Assembly (NCBI RefSeq): GCF_030064165.1
Contig: NZ_CP125947.1
Span: forward strand, 372,001-436,000
Length of the DNA stretch: 64,000 bases
Source: Comamonas resistens
GTDB lineage: Bacteria > Pseudomonadota > Gammaproteobacteria > Burkholderiales > Burkholderiaceae_C
Direction of reading: 5' to 3'
A model generated the notes under the pieces. That model searched no databases and was not told the origin of the DNA. It worked only from the letters and a program-made list of their open reading frames with translations. Below, piece after piece: positions 47,555-55,797 of the stretch. The translations under genes were made by a program, and so were the position numbers. Position 1 is the stretch's first letter, and every line of letters begins with the position of its first letter.

Positions 47555-49189
47555 ATGTCCTATACCGCCCATATCGACACCTTTGCTTTTGATAACCTGC
47601 CGCCCGCCGAACTGCAGCCCGAGTACGTGTTCGAACTGCCCGAGCTGCAGTTTCCCGAGCGCCTGAATTGCGCGGCCGAGCTGCTGGACCGCCATGTGGA
47701 AGAAGGGCGTGGCGACAGGCTGTGCATACAGGCAGAAGGCCTGCGCTGGACCTACGCCGAACTGCAGGACAAGGCCAACCGCATCGCCCATGTGCTGACC
47801 CGGCAACTGGGCCTGGTGCCGGGCAACCGCGTGCTGCTGTGCGCGCCCAACAATCCCATGATGGTGGCCTGCTGGTTCGGCGTCATCAAGGCCGGTGGCA
47901 TTGTCGTGGCGGCCATGCCGCTGCTGCGCGCCAAGGAGCTGTCCACCATCGCCGACATCGCCCAGATCAGCCACGCGCTGTGCGACGAGGCACTGCGGGC
48001 CGAGGTGGAGGGCGCACAGCAGAAATCCGCCACGCTCAAGACCCTGCGCTTCTTCAACGGCCGCGCAGACGTCGCCAATGCCACCAATGCCGCCGACGCG
48101 CTGGAGCCCTTGATGGCCCAGGCATCGGGCCAGTTTCAGACGGTGGACACGGCGGCCACCGACACCTGTCTGCTGGGCTTCACCTCGGGCACCACGGGCG
48201 TGCCCAAGGCCACCATGCATTTCCACCGCGATGTGATGGCCGTCTGCGCCTGCTGGCCGCCACATGTGCTGCGCGCCGAAGCCGACGATGTGTTCATAGG
48301 CAGCCCGCCGGTGGCCTTTACCTTCGGCCTGGGCGGGCAGGTGCTGTTTCCCATGTCCATAGGCGCCTCCATGGCGCTGCTGGAAAAGGCCGGACCCAAC
48401 CAGCTGGTGGACGGCATGGAGCGCTTCGGCGCAACCGTGGTGTTCACGGCGCCCACCTCCTACCGCGTCATGGCCCAGCAGGGCGAGCGCCTGCGCAAGA
48501 CCCGGCTGCGCAAATGCGTGTCGGCAGGCGAGGCGCTGACGGCCTCCACGCGCGCGCTCTGGAAGGACGCCACGGGCATAGAGATCATCGACGGCATAGG
48601 CTCGACCGAGATGCTGCACATCTTCATCTCGCACCGCGAGGAGGAGGCGCGTCCCGGCGCCACGGGCAAAGCCGTGCCCGGCTACCGGGCCAAGGTGGTG
48701 GACGACGAGGGCCGCGAGCTGCCGCCGGGCACGGTGGGCAAGCTGGCCGTGCAAGGCCCCACGGGCTGCCGCTATCTCAACGACAGCCGCCAGAGCAAAT
48801 ATGTGAGCCAGGGCTGGAACCTCACCGGCGATGCCTATCTGATGGACGCAGACGGCTATTTCGTCTACCAGGCGCGCACCGACGACATGATCATCTCGGC
48901 CGGCTACAACATCGCGGCGCCCGAGGTCGAGGAGGCCTTGATGCAGCATGCGGCCGTGGCCGAATGCGCGGTGATAGGCGTGGCCGACGCGGAGCGCGGC
49001 CAGATCGTCAAGGCCTTTGTCGTGCTGAGTGCGGGCCATGCGGCGGGCGATGCCATGGTCAGGGAGCTGCAGGATTTCGTGAAGAGCACCGTCGCCCCCT
49101 ACAAATATCCGCGTGCCGTGCAGTTTGTGGACCAGCTGCCGCGCACGGCCACGGGCAAGCTGCAGCGCTTCAGGCTGCATGGACAATGA
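47555..49189 (+). CDS. Benzoate/2-aminobenzoate-CoA ligase family protein
   Basis: A 544-aa adenylate-forming enzyme that would activate an aromatic acid to its CoA thioester with ATP. The P-loop-like motif is GFTSGTTGVPKATMHFHRD near residue 209, A5 is IDGIGSTEML, A7/A8 are LTGDAYLMD and YQARTDDMIISAGYNI, and the A10 lysine is in PRTATGKLQRFRL. The sequence style (DRHVEEGRGDRLCIQ, NNPMMVACWFGVIKAGG) is that of benzoate-CoA ligases. The operon content makes 2-aminobenzoate the first guess; benzoate or salicylate are alternatives. Confidence 0.92.
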   Translation: MSYTAHIDTFAFDNLPPAELQPEYVFELPELQFPERLNCAAELLDRHVEEGRGDRLCIQAEGLRWTYAELQDKANRIAHVLTRQLGLVPGNRVLLCAPNNPMMVACWFGVIKAGGIVVAAMPLLRAKELSTIADIAQISHALCDEALRAEVEGAQQKSATLKTLRFFNGRADVANATNAADALEPLMAQASGQFQTVDTAATDTCLLGFTSGTTGVPKATMHFHRDVMAVCACWPPHVLRAEADDVFIGSPPVAFTFGLGGQVLFPMSIGASMALLEKAGPNQLVDGMERFGATVVFTAPTSYRVMAQQGERLRKTRLRKCVSAGEALTASTRALWKDATGIEIIDGIGSTEMLHIFISHREEEARPGATGKAVPGYRAKVVDDEGRELPPGTVGKLAVQGPTGCRYLNDSRQSKYVSQGWNLTGDAYLMDADGYFVYQARTDDMIISAGYNIAAPEVEEALMQHAAVAECAVIGVADAERGQIVKAFVVLSAGHAAGDAMVRELQDFVKSTVAPYKYPRAVQFVDQLPRTATGKLQRFRLHGQ

Positions 49190-49265
49190 ATGCTATTTTT
49201 GCAGGAGCTGTTGGCGCTTTTCCATCAAGCGCTGCAGGTCGATTTGATTGAAACAGGTGAAGGCG

Positions 49266-49727
49266 ATGACTAACGAGGCCGTGGCAGGCAAGCGCTTTGT
49301 GACGCAGGTTCCCATCCGGTTTGCGCATTGTGATCCGGCGGGCATCATCTTCTTTCCCCAGTACCTGGTGTTGTTCAACGGACTGGTGGAGGACTGGTTC
49401 AATCAGGCCCTGCAACTGCCTTATGCGCACATGGTGCAGACCGAACGCATAGGCCTGCCCATAGTGCATCTGGAGTGCGACTTCCGCGCCATCACCCGCA
49501 TGGGCGAGAACGTGGACTTCGGCCTGAGTGTGGCCAAGCTGGGCCATCGCTCGCTGACGCTGGCGGTGGATTGCCGCGGCGCGGACGGCGAGCTGCGCGT
49601 GGCCGCCACCAAGGTGCTGGTGTTCACCGACCTGCAAAGCCACAAGGCGATCGTCATACCCGTCCATATACGCGCCGCGATGGAGCGCTGGATGCATGAG
49701 CTCGCCGAGCCGCCGCGCGGAAACTGA
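49266..49727 (+). CDS. 4-hydroxybenzoyl-CoA thioesterase-type hotdog protein
   Basis: A 153-aa single-hotdog thioesterase. The motif IRFAHCDPAGIIFFPQYL carries the catalytic Asp of the 4-hydroxybenzoyl-CoA thioesterase class. It could release aromatic acids from dead-end CoA esters in this pathway. ATG 49266 follows GGTGAAGG; the frame is open to 49248 with a TTG. It sits between the ligase and the RidA-like gene on the same strand. Confidence 0.9.
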   Translation: MTNEAVAGKRFVTQVPIRFAHCDPAGIIFFPQYLVLFNGLVEDWFNQALQLPYAHMVQTERIGLPIVHLECDFRAITRMGENVDFGLSVAKLGHRSLTLAVDCRGADGELRVAATKVLVFTDLQSHKAIVIPVHIRAAMERWMHELAEPPRGN

Positions 49728-49751
49728 TTTGGTTTTTAGAAAGGAATGACG

Positions 49752-50144
49752 ATGCAAGTACTGCTGCCTTCGGGCTGGCCCCGCCCCAAGGGCTATGCCA
49801 ACGGTGTGTCCGTCAGCGGCCGCCAGATCTATGTGGCCGGCATGATAGGCTGGGATGCCGAGGGCGTGTTTCACTCCGACGACCTCGTGGAGCAGGTACG
49901 CCAGGCCATGCAGAACATCGTGGACGTGCTCAAGGAAGGCGGCGCCGGGCCCGAGCACATCGTGCGCATGACCTGGTACATCACCGACAAGAAGGAGTAC
50001 CTGGCGCGCCAGGCCGAGATCGGCAAGGTCTACCGCGAGCTGATCGGCTCGTTCAGTGTGGCCATGACGGCCGTGCAGGTGGCGGCCTTGATCGAGGATC
50101 GCGCCAAGGTCGAGATCGAAGTGACAGCCGTGGTGCCGGAATGA
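49752..50144 (+). CDS. RidA family protein
   Basis: A 130-aa YjgF/YER057c/UK114-type protein. Typical phrases are YANGVSVSGRQIYVAGMIGWDAEG and VDVLKEGGAGPEHIVRMTWYI. RidA proteins deaminate reactive enamines and imines. In this operon it could hydrolyse the imine or enamine made when the ring of 2-aminobenzoyl-CoA is reduced, which would fit loss of ammonia; this is an inference. The Arg expected in the canonical RidA site is not obvious. ATG 49752 has AAGGA six bases upstream. Confidence 0.88.
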   Translation: MQVLLPSGWPRPKGYANGVSVSGRQIYVAGMIGWDAEGVFHSDDLVEQVRQAMQNIVDVLKEGGAGPEHIVRMTWYITDKKEYLARQAEIGKVYRELIGSFSVAMTAVQVAALIEDRAKVEIEVTAVVPE

Positions 50145-50151
50145 CTATGTT

Positions 50152-50240
50152 TTAAATAGCTGCTAGCGCTTGATTTGATTGGGTTTTCAAGATGGGATAC
50201 CTTGAAACTCATCAATACCAAGCGCAACCAGCTATCAAAT
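50152..50240. repeat. Dispersed palindromic repeat (family B), full copy
   Basis: AAATAGCTGCTAGCGCTTG (50154-50172) faces CAAGCGCAACCAGCTATCAAA (50219-50239) around a 46-base loop. The arms match at about 16 of 19 positions. Confidence 0.78.
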
Positions 50241-50281
50241 ACGAATCCTGAGCAGCAACCTTTGGTAGGCGCCATCTACAA

Positions 50282-50376
50282 AACTGGCGCGGCCCAAGCA
50301 AGGGACAGCGAGGAAGGGCCGCCCCGCACCGAAGCTATCGTCCCCCTTGGGGAAGGCGTGCAGCGCCTCAGGGGGG
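50282..50376 (-). repeat. GC-rich post-stop repeat (family A), copy 6
   Basis: On the minus strand it begins CCCCCCTGAGGCGCTGCACGC directly after the TAG of pldA (split at GCGC), then CTTCCCCAAGGGGGACGA and the GGGCGGCCCTTCCTCGCTGT block. Confidence 0.8.
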
Positions 50377-50377
50377 C

Positions 50378-51595
50378 CTAAAAATCCAGCAGGCTAAAGC
50401 CCACGCTTAGCACCGTGCGCTTGTAGTTGTAGTCCACCAGGCTGTCACCGTAGCCGCTGAACAGCTGGACATGCAGGCGCAGATTGCTCTTGCCGCCGTT
50501 CCAGCCCTCGCCCAGGGTGCGCAGCCATTCGATGCGGCCCGAGCCCCTGCCCTGGCCCAGCGAGCCGCGGGCCGTGAAGCCCAGGTAGTTCTGCTCGTTG
50601 ACATTCCAGCCCAGCTTGACTTCGCCGCGGCCTATGTAGTCCTGGATATGCGGGTTGTCGTCGTCGGGCGCGCTTTCGCTGATGCGCTTCCAGGCCTTGA
50701 GGTGCAACTGCCAGCGGTTGCCCAGTTCGGCACCGGTCATCAGATACCAGCGGTTCCAGCTGCGCGACAGCGGATTGCTTTGGCCGTTGGACTGGTGCAC
50801 CAGGCCCACGCCCGAATAGCGCCAGCGCCAGCCAAAGGGCAGCTGCGCGTCGGTGGGGTAGACATAGAACACCTCGGGCTCGTGGTCCGTGGTGCGGAAA
50901 GGGCGCGAGATGGCGCCGTTGAACAGCTGCCAATACGACTGCTGGGTATAGCCGAACCACAGCGAGTCCTTGCCGCCCGAGGTCGGCCCGGTCAGCAGGC
51001 CAGAAGCCAGCTTGGTGCGCGCCGACAGCTGGATGCGCATCTCATGCTTCTGGTAGCCCTCGGGCTCAGGCGAGCCGCGGCTGGGCGAATAGGGCTGGGT
51101 GTCGACACGGCTGCCGAACACGGTGGATATCGACATCGGTCGGTAGCCGCGGAAGCTGAAAGTGCCGCAGTCAGAGCCGGGCTCGAGCTCGTAGTAGCGC
51201 GAGATCTCGCTGTAGCGCGGGTCGCGGCAGCCGCCGTTGGTCGGTGTGGCGGGCAGGACCAGACCCTGGTTGTCGTCGGCTGCGACCACGGGTGTCGGCT
51301 CGGGCGCTGCTGCAGGGGTGTTGACGGCGCTTGCGGCATTGGTGTCGGGCAGGCTCCAGTTGGCGCCGGGCGGAGCCGTGAGCGGCTGCTCATGCTGGGC
51401 CCAAGCGTCGAAGCAGGCCAGGCGTGCCTGGTTGTCGGTGGTGGCTGCGCACTGGCGCCAGCCTTGCGCAGGCGGCGGCAGCTCAGGCTCAGCTGCCTTG
51501 GCCGGTGCCATGGCCGTCAGGCTGCCGAGTGTGAGGGCTGAAGCAAGGGCCAGAGGCAGCGGTTTCAGCGGCAAGGTAGGCAAGGAAGCGGGCAT
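50378..51595 (-). CDS. pldA: Outer membrane phospholipase A
   Basis: A 405-aa beta-barrel phospholipase. A signal peptide (to about residue 34, APAKA) and a Pro/Ala-rich periplasmic linker precede the barrel. The catalytic triad matches OMPLA: H267 and S269 in VGLVHQSNGQ and N281 in SRSWNRWY, with the same spacing as H142, S144 and N156 in E. coli. The C-terminus ends in Phe (SLLDF), as outer membrane barrels do. It is 110-120 residues longer than E. coli PldA at the N-terminus, where WRQCAATTDNQARLACFDAWA with two Cys is seen, as in other betaproteobacterial members. Confidence 0.95.
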   Translation of the reverse strand: MPASLPTLPLKPLPLALASALTLGSLTAMAPAKAAEPELPPPAQGWRQCAATTDNQARLACFDAWAQHEQPLTAPPGANWSLPDTNAASAVNTPAAAPEPTPVVAADDNQGLVLPATPTNGGCRDPRYSEISRYYELEPGSDCGTFSFRGYRPMSISTVFGSRVDTQPYSPSRGSPEPEGYQKHEMRIQLSARTKLASGLLTGPTSGGKDSLWFGYTQQSYWQLFNGAISRPFRTTDHEPEVFYVYPTDAQLPFGWRWRYSGVGLVHQSNGQSNPLSRSWNRWYLMTGAELGNRWQLHLKAWKRISESAPDDDNPHIQDYIGRGEVKLGWNVNEQNYLGFTARGSLGQGRGSGRIEWLRTLGEGWNGGKSNLRLHVQLFSGYGDSLVDYNYKRTVLSVGFSLLDF

Positions 51596-51706
51596 GGATG
51601 AATGATATGCATGACTTGCGTTGCTAAAGGAAACTGTCTTGATACATCCGCGGCGGCCCGGCTTGTTTGCGCAAGTCCTGTATGGATGGGCTGGCGACGG
51701 AGAGAC

Positions 51707-52132
51707 TCAAGGCTGCTTGCGGAGCATGAACTCCTGGGCAGGAGCCTCTTCGGATGCCTGAAAGTTGCCGCGAATTTCCCGGCCACAGCTGGAGGGGATG
51801 ACTTCGCCCAGCCAGGTTCCGGTAATGCGGGTCCCATCTGCACTTTCCTCCAGCGTGACGACTCCATTGTTGAGGTCGCCGACCATGGGGTGGGTGGAGC
51901 CGTCGCGCTCTATCGTGCCTTTGACGGTTCCCTTCCATTCGGGGTGCGGGCCCAGCACCAAGTGCACCGAGTCGTTCAGGCTGGGAATGGAACCTCTCCA
52001 CTCTCCCTGCAACTGCTTGTCGGTCATTTCCCAGCCCGGTGGGCAGGTGCTCTCTGAATCGGGTTGATTTTGCGCTGTAGCGCTTGATAGATAAGCGCTT
52101 GCAGCTATGAAAACAAGAATTCTAAAGATCAT
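51707..52132 (-). CDS. Small secreted protein of unknown function
   Basis: A 141-aa protein that I do not recognise. The signal peptide is MIFRILVFIAASAYLSSATA, cleaved before QNQ. The mature part is beta-rich (LQGEWRGSIPSLNDSVHLVL, WKGTVKGTIERDGSTHPMVGDL, TRITGTWLGEVI), like small lipocalin-type or META-type barrels, with two Cys (STCPPG, SSCGRE) that could bond. It begins 9 bases after the rep stop, so it is likely transcribed with rep. The codons for residues 8-19 of the signal peptide lie in a dispersed palindromic repeat. Confidence 0.7.
   Translation of the reverse strand: MIFRILVFIAASAYLSSATAQNQPDSESTCPPGWEMTDKQLQGEWRGSIPSLNDSVHLVLGPHPEWKGTVKGTIERDGSTHPMVGDLNNGVVTLEESADGTRITGTWLGEVIPSSCGREIRGNFQASEEAPAQEFMLRKQP
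52078..52112. repeat. Family B palindromic repeat inside a coding sequence
   Basis: AGCGCTTGATAGATAAGCGCT flank-paired with TTGCAGCTATG: the 17 bases AAGCGCTTGCAGCTATG (52093-52109) equal the reverse complement of 20646-20662. Read on the minus strand it encodes the core of the signal peptide of the 52132 gene. Confidence 0.65.
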
Positions 52133-52141
52133 GGGCTGTGC

Positions 52142-54214
52142 TCAGTTGGGTGCACCGGGGCCTGGCTGGGTCTTGCGTGCAGCGAATTCCTCCCGCAGCT
52201 TGCGCAGCTTCTCGCGCGGGTCTTCCTTGGCGGTGGCGGCGTCCAGGCCCATCTCCTTGATGAAGCGGCTGGGCTGGCAGGCGACCATTTCCCGGCCTTT
52301 CTTGCGGCGCTTGGTCCAGCTCACGGCCAGTGTGCGCTGGGCGCGGGTGATGCCCACGTACATCAGGCGGCGCTCTTCCTGCAGGCGGGCCGCGGTTTCG
52401 TCGCTGACCTTTTGCTGGCGGCCGTCGTCATCGTCGAGCTTGAAGGGCAGCATGCCCTCGGTCACGCCCACCAGCATGACATGGGGCCACTCCAGACCCT
52501 TGGATGCGTGCAGCGTGGAGAGCACGACCATGTCCTGCTCCTTCTCGCGCTCGCTGATGGTGGAGAGCAGGGCGATGTTCTGCGAGACCTCGAGCAGGCT
52601 CTTGACCTCGGTCTGGGTGGTCGTGCCCGCCGCATCCTCGATCTGGCCGCCCGCGCGCTGGGCCATCCAGTCGCAGAACTCCAGCACATTGCTCCAGCGC
52701 GCGGCGGCCACGGATTCGCTGTCCTCGCTGTCGTAGAGATACTGTTCGTAGCCGATTTCCTTGAGCCAGTCCATCAGAAAGGCTCGCGAGGCCTCTGCCC
52801 CCAAGGTATGGCGGGCGCGGTATTCCAGATCGTTGATGCTGCGGCCAAACTCCAGCAGACCTTCGAAGGCTTTTTTGGGCAGGGCGTCTTCCAGCATGGC
52901 ATTGAACAGCGAGCCGAACATGGACAGCTTGTGCGCGCCCGAAAACTCGCCGAGCTTGCCCAGCGTGGTGTGGCCAATGCCGCGGCGCGGCGTGGTGATG
53001 GCGCGCAGAAAGGCCGGGTCGTCGTCGTTGTTGATCCAGAGCCGGAACCAGGCGCACAGGTCCTTGATTTCCGCACGGTCGAAGAAGCTGGTGCCGCCCG
53101 AGACCTTGTAGGGGATGTTGAGCTTGCGCAGCGCCTTCTCGAAGGGCTTGGCCTGGTGGTTGGCGCGGTAGAGGATGGCCATGTCCTTCCAGGCCGGCTG
53201 CGGGTTCATGCTGGCGCGCAGGCCCTGGATGCGTGCGGCCGCGCGTTCGGCCTCGTGCTCCTCGGTATCGCAGTCCACGATGCGCACGGGTTCGCCCTCG
53301 CCCAGCTCCGAGAACAGGGTCTTGGGAAACAGCTTGGGGTTGGGGCCGATGACGTTGTTGGCCGCGCGCAGGATGGCGCTGGTGGAGCGGTAGTTCTGCT
53401 CCAGCTTGATGATGTTGAGCTGCGGAAAATCGACGGGCAGCTTCTTGAGGTTGTCCAGCGTGGCGCCGCGCCAGCCGTAGATCGACTGGTCGTCGTCACC
53501 CACGGCCGTGAAATGGCCTCTGCTGCCCACCAGCATCTTCAGCAGCTCGTACTGCGTGGCATTGGTGTCCTGGTATTCGTCCACCAGCACATGGCCCAGC
53601 AGGCGCTGCCATTTCTCGCGCACCTCCAGGTGGTTCTTGAGCAGGCGCATGGGCATGCCGATGAGGTCGTCGAAGTCCACGCTCTGGTAGGCCGTCAGCC
53701 GCTCCTCGTAGCGCTGCATGATGAGGGCGATGCTGCGCTCGTTGTCGTCCTGGGCCATGGCCAGGGCCTTGCGGCTGTCCCAGCCGTTGTTCTTCCAGCC
53801 GCTGATGGTCCATTGCCACTGGCGGGCCGTGGCCACATCGGTGGTGCCGCCCGCGCAGTCCTTGAGGATGCCCGTGACGTCATCCTGGTCCAGGATGCTG
53901 AACTGGGGCTTGAGGCCCAGCACATGACCGTCCTCGCGCACCATGCGCACGCCAAGCGAGTGAAAGGTGCAGATCAGCACCTCCTTGGCCTGGCGGCCGA
54001 TCAGCCCGGCGGCGCGCTCGCGCATTTCGGCGGCGGCCTTGTTGGTAAAGGTGATGGCCGCAATGCGGCGCGGGGCCAGGCCGTTTTCAATCAGCCGCCC
54101 GATCTTGTGCGTGATCACCCGGGTCTTGCCCGAGCCCGCACCAGCCAGCACAAGGCAGGGGCCTTCGGTGTAATGCACGGCCTGGAGCTGAGCGAGATTG
54201 AGACCAGCAGACAT
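52142..54214 (-). CDS. rep: ATP-dependent DNA helicase Rep
   Basis: A 690-aa superfamily 1A 3'-5' helicase that clears protein blocks ahead of replication forks. The N-terminus (LNLAQLQAVHYTEGPCLVLAGAGSGKTRVI) follows E. coli Rep closely. Motif Ia is ITFTNKAAAEMRER, motif II is VLVDEYQDTNATQYEL, motif III is AVGDDDQSIYGWRGA, motif V is VVLSTLHASKGLEWPHV and motif VI is LMYVGITRAQRTL. It is slightly longer than E. coli Rep (673 aa). ATG 54214 matches the family start; the open extension to 54271 does not. Confidence 0.95.
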   Translation of the reverse strand: MSAGLNLAQLQAVHYTEGPCLVLAGAGSGKTRVITHKIGRLIENGLAPRRIAAITFTNKAAAEMRERAAGLIGRQAKEVLICTFHSLGVRMVREDGHVLGLKPQFSILDQDDVTGILKDCAGGTTDVATARQWQWTISGWKNNGWDSRKALAMAQDDNERSIALIMQRYEERLTAYQSVDFDDLIGMPMRLLKNHLEVREKWQRLLGHVLVDEYQDTNATQYELLKMLVGSRGHFTAVGDDDQSIYGWRGATLDNLKKLPVDFPQLNIIKLEQNYRSTSAILRAANNVIGPNPKLFPKTLFSELGEGEPVRIVDCDTEEHEAERAAARIQGLRASMNPQPAWKDMAILYRANHQAKPFEKALRKLNIPYKVSGGTSFFDRAEIKDLCAWFRLWINNDDDPAFLRAITTPRRGIGHTTLGKLGEFSGAHKLSMFGSLFNAMLEDALPKKAFEGLLEFGRSINDLEYRARHTLGAEASRAFLMDWLKEIGYEQYLYDSEDSESVAAARWSNVLEFCDWMAQRAGGQIEDAAGTTTQTEVKSLLEVSQNIALLSTISEREKEQDMVVLSTLHASKGLEWPHVMLVGVTEGMLPFKLDDDDGRQQKVSDETAARLQEERRLMYVGITRAQRTLAVSWTKRRKKGREMVACQPSRFIKEMGLDAATAKEDPREKLRKLREEFAARKTQPGPGAPN

Positions 54215-54499
54215 GGAACAGATTGACCCTTCATCCTTGAAACAAGGTCTCGGAGGATACCGCTTTGGCATCCGAAGGCCCGAGGCTCGCCATCACAACT
54301 GACAAAGAAAAGGGGTGGGCCTAGGCCTGTTCCCGCCTTTCGGGTCAGCACAGCACTGGATAATTTTGTAATAAGGTGTGAATATTGGTGTCAAAAATTG
54401 TTTTTTCGTGGCAATTTGCGGCTGAGATGTGAAAACCTTGTTGCTATTGTTTCGCTGCAGCAATGATTCCAACGATGAAGAACAAGCAGGGCGGTTTGC
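54215..54499. other. Divergent intergenic region between rep and the GTPase operon
   Basis: 285 bases without a gene. The part 54355-54430 is AT-rich (GGATAATTTTGTAATAAGG, then CAAAAATTGTTTTTTCGTGG) and most likely holds the operon promoter, but no clean -35/-10 pair could be chosen. A GGCCTAGGCC palindrome lies at about 54325-54334. Confidence 0.5.
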
Positions 54500-55234
54500 A
54501 TGGCGAAGACCATTGGTGAGGTCAACTGGGCGGCGCAGTTGTGGACGCCGGCAGTACAGCAGCGTTTCGATGCGCTGTTTGCCGTGGCGTCGCGCAAATC
54601 GCTTTCTGCCTGGACCCAGGTGCCCAGCGAAGCCGCCGAGGTGCTGATCCTGGACGGTGCCATGCCGATGCAGGACGACAAGGCCTTCCCCTGTGTGGTT
54701 TATGTGGGTGGTGATGCCTCCATGCAGCCGCTGGGACGTTCATCCCAGGGCTGGGCCGCGCATCTGGATGTGGAGTTCACGCTGTCCGACCTCATCGACA
54801 TGCTCGATCGCGCGGCCGTATTCCTCATGGACTGGAAGGCTCGCCAGATGAAAGCCGCGCCCCTGACCTTGCAGCGCGCCATGTCGGATCTGCAGGAGCG
54901 GGGGATGGGCTGCCCGCACCGCTTTCAGCTCAAGTCCTGGGTGGTGTTGCCCGGGGCTGCCAACACGGCCCAGAACCTGCGCGCATTGGCCCTGCTTTCC
55001 CGTGGTCCGATTGCCGTGCAATCGTTGAGCGAACACTCGGGTGTGGAGTTGCCGCAGCTCGTTGCCCTGTTGTCTCTGCCACAGGTGCAGGCTGCATTGC
55101 GCTGCAGTCTGCAAGCCGTCGAGGTATCCAGGCCTCAGGGAACGACAGATACAACTACAGCTGCGGCCGCATCGATCACCCGGCAGTGGGTACAGAAGCT
55201 GACAGGCTGGATCACGCGTGGAGGGCGCTCATGA
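54500..55234 (+). CDS. Unknown first gene of the GTPase/Roadblock operon
   Basis: A 244-aa soluble protein that I do not recognise. Residues 45-120 (AEVLILDGAMP, PCVVYVGGDASMQPLG, FTLSDLIDMLDRAAVFL) read like a degenerate receiver-type alpha/beta domain in which no phospho-Asp can be assigned with certainty. Residues about 165-215 (LRALALLSRGPIAVQSLSEHSGV, split by helices, then LVALLSLPQVQAAL) look like a winged helix. This resembles scaffold or effector proteins next to other bacterial GTPase modules, but that is an inference. Its stop overlaps the GTPase start, so translation is coupled. Confidence 0.75.
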   Translation: MAKTIGEVNWAAQLWTPAVQQRFDALFAVASRKSLSAWTQVPSEAAEVLILDGAMPMQDDKAFPCVVYVGGDASMQPLGRSSQGWAAHLDVEFTLSDLIDMLDRAAVFLMDWKARQMKAAPLTLQRAMSDLQERGMGCPHRFQLKSWVVLPGAANTAQNLRALALLSRGPIAVQSLSEHSGVELPQLVALLSLPQVQAALRCSLQAVEVSRPQGTTDTTTAAAASITRQWVQKLTGWITRGGRS

Positions 55235-55797
55235 CATCTTTCATCCCCAGGCAGCCCGGGCAGGGCCTGCTGCGGGTCAGTCTGCTCGGCCCCATGGGCA
55301 TAGGCAAGACCACGGCGTTGCACAGTCTGTGCGGCCAGCTCATGGCGGGCAGCGATGTCCCCAATCTGGACAAGGCCGCTCATGCCAAGGAGTTCACCAC
55401 GGTGGGCGCCGAGTTTGGCGAGATCGACCTGGGATCGGGCGAGCGCCTGCAACTGGTGGGCAGCCCCGGCCAGGACCGCTTTGACTTCGTGCGGCGCTGG
55501 GTGCTGTCGGCTTCGGTAGGTGTGCTGCTCATGATCGACGTCAACGACGGCGATGCGCTGGACTATGCCAGCGAGATGCTGACCGGCCTGGCCGAGCTGG
55601 AGACTGCGCCGCTGCTCATCATCCTGAGCTGCCGCCCTGCCAGCGAAGCGCGGCTGGAGGCGTTCAGCACGGCGCTGATGTCCCGCGGACATGCCATTGT
55701 TCCCGTTGTTCAGGCCGATCCGCGTGATCGTCAGCAAATGCTCGATGCCCTGGGGGTGCTGGCCTCGCTGCTGTCCTTGCAAAGTCAGACTTTATGA
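55231..55797 (+). CDS. Small Ras-like (MglA/COG2229-type) GTPase with degenerate G4
   Basis: A 188-aa single-domain GTPase. The P-loop is GPMGIGKTT with K26. A switch-I Thr lies in FTTVGAEFG (T56/T57). The G3 region is LVGSPGQDRF (G77-Q81), the SPGQ/TPGQ form of prokaryotic Ras-like GTPases in place of DxxG. At the G4 position, where (N/T)KxD should give guanine specificity, there is LSCRP (S133-P136), so nucleotide choice is uncertain. ATG overlaps the stop of the first gene, and its own stop overlaps the first Roadblock gene. Roadblock partners are known to act as GTPase-activating proteins for MglA. Confidence 0.88.
   Translation: MTSFIPRQPGQGLLRVSLLGPMGIGKTTALHSLCGQLMAGSDVPNLDKAAHAKEFTTVGAEFGEIDLGSGERLQLVGSPGQDRFDFVRRWVLSASVGVLLMIDVNDGDALDYASEMLTGLAELETAPLLIILSCRPASEARLEAFSTALMSRGHAIVPVVQADPRDRQQMLDALGVLASLLSLQSQTL

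Noticed and set aside
47540..49251. Long open frames overlapping the CoA-ligase gene (minus 548 codons; plus 527 codons in another frame)
   Set aside because: The ligase frame holds all adenylation motifs; the others show no motif and strongly biased Gly/Arg/His content.
52412..54226. A 604-codon open frame on the plus strand
   Set aside because: Antisense of rep, whose helicase motifs are complete.
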